Assembly: GCA_028066595.1 (NCBI GenBank)
Contig: JALCBJ010000006.1
Coordinates: forward strand, 1 to 64,000
Reading direction: 5' to 3'
DNA: 64,000 bases
Origin: Thermoanaerobaculia bacterium
Lineage (GTDB): Bacteria > Acidobacteriota > Thermoanaerobaculia > Multivoradales > J023
The notes under the pieces: generated by a model
What the model saw: only the letters and a program-made list of their open reading frames with translations
The model's database searches: none
What the model was told of the DNA's origin: nothing
Part shown: piece by piece, positions 63,740 to 64,000 of the stretch
Position numbering within the stretch: the stretch's first letter is position 1
How the letters are laid out: every line of letters starts with the position of its first letter
Position numbers and translations under genes: made by a program

Positions 63740-64000
63740 ATGCACATCGCTTTCGATGCCGACGACACGCTCTGGCACAACGAGTCGATCTTCAACTGGA
63801 CCCAGGAACGGGTGGCCGAGTTGCTCGCCGACTGGACGCCGGCGGAAGCGTTGGGCCAGCGGCTGAACATCATAGAGCGTCGCAATCTCGATCTGTTCGG
63901 CTACGGCAGCAAGGGATTCACACTGTCGCTGATCGAGACCGCGTTGGAGCTCTCGGAAGAAAACGTACCAGCATCGGTGATCCGGCAGATCCTCGACTAC
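63740..64000 (+). CDS. HAD family hydrolase (partial, runs off the window)
   Basis: The first 87 codons are visible. MHIAFDADDTLWHNES contains HAD motif I (DxDxT) with nucleophile D7, followed by a helical cap start (QERVAELLADWTPAEALG). Its function as a phosphatase is likely. It lies 79 bases after trpD on the same strand. Confidence 0.82.
   Translation, partial: MHIAFDADDTLWHNESIFNWTQERVAELLADWTPAEALGQRLNIIERRNLDLFGYGSKGFTLSLIETALELSEENVPASVIRQILDY

Overview
The window reads as a chromosomal segment of a GC-rich (roughly 60-65% by eye), LPS-bearing Gram-negative bacterium, most likely an uncultured member of the Acidobacteriota. The main reasons are a PadR regulator translationally coupled to a very long MacB/FtsX-type permease of the ADOP kind (31859-34875), which is characteristic of that phylum, together with LpxK/WaaA/LolA envelope genes and a large hybrid histidine kinase. 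The phylum call is an inference; no rRNA or tRNA gene was seen.

Layout. 1-10.7 kb: a PLP trans-sulfuration enzyme divergent from an Lrp-type regulator, a cluster of hairpin-forming dispersed repeats, a large M36-like metalloprotease with a P-domain, a MITE-like element, a ParE-type toxin-antitoxin pair, PBP4, a lipoprotein metallophosphoesterase and small membrane/TPR proteins. 10.7-31.7 kb: nucleoside transporter, UvrA, an AlgI-type acyltransferase with an SGNH-like partner, a LysM/Amidase_3 protein, LolA, PurH, a TPR protein, and a WaaA-LpxK-GT9 lipid A/core operon. 31.8-48.4 kb: PadR/ADOP pair with a clear operator, a tiny putative peptide gene with a near-perfect Shine-Dalgarno sequence, DusB, an NtrC/NtrX-class regulator, an Hpt-REC-REC-GGDEF protein, an M14 peptidase with an M50 protease, MarR, DUF1820 and a hybrid histidine kinase.

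48.4-50.9 kb is an accessory island of visibly lower GC. It holds a tight three-gene cassette (a TIGR04255-type protein plus two unnamed small proteins) and non-coding remnants.

51.2-63.7 kb is a 13-gene aroDE-hisZGDCBHAF-hisIE-trpEGD supraoperon, almost entirely coupled by 4-base ATGA overlaps. It joins the shikimate, histidine and first tryptophan steps. Upstream lie a consensus sigma-70 promoter (50876-50904) and a 19-codon leader ORF (50984-51043). The leader peptide contains two adjacent Trp codons and four His codons, followed by several possible RNA stems. This looks like a dual Trp/His-sensing attenuator and is the most striking feature of the window. A partial HAD hydrolase gene runs off the right edge.
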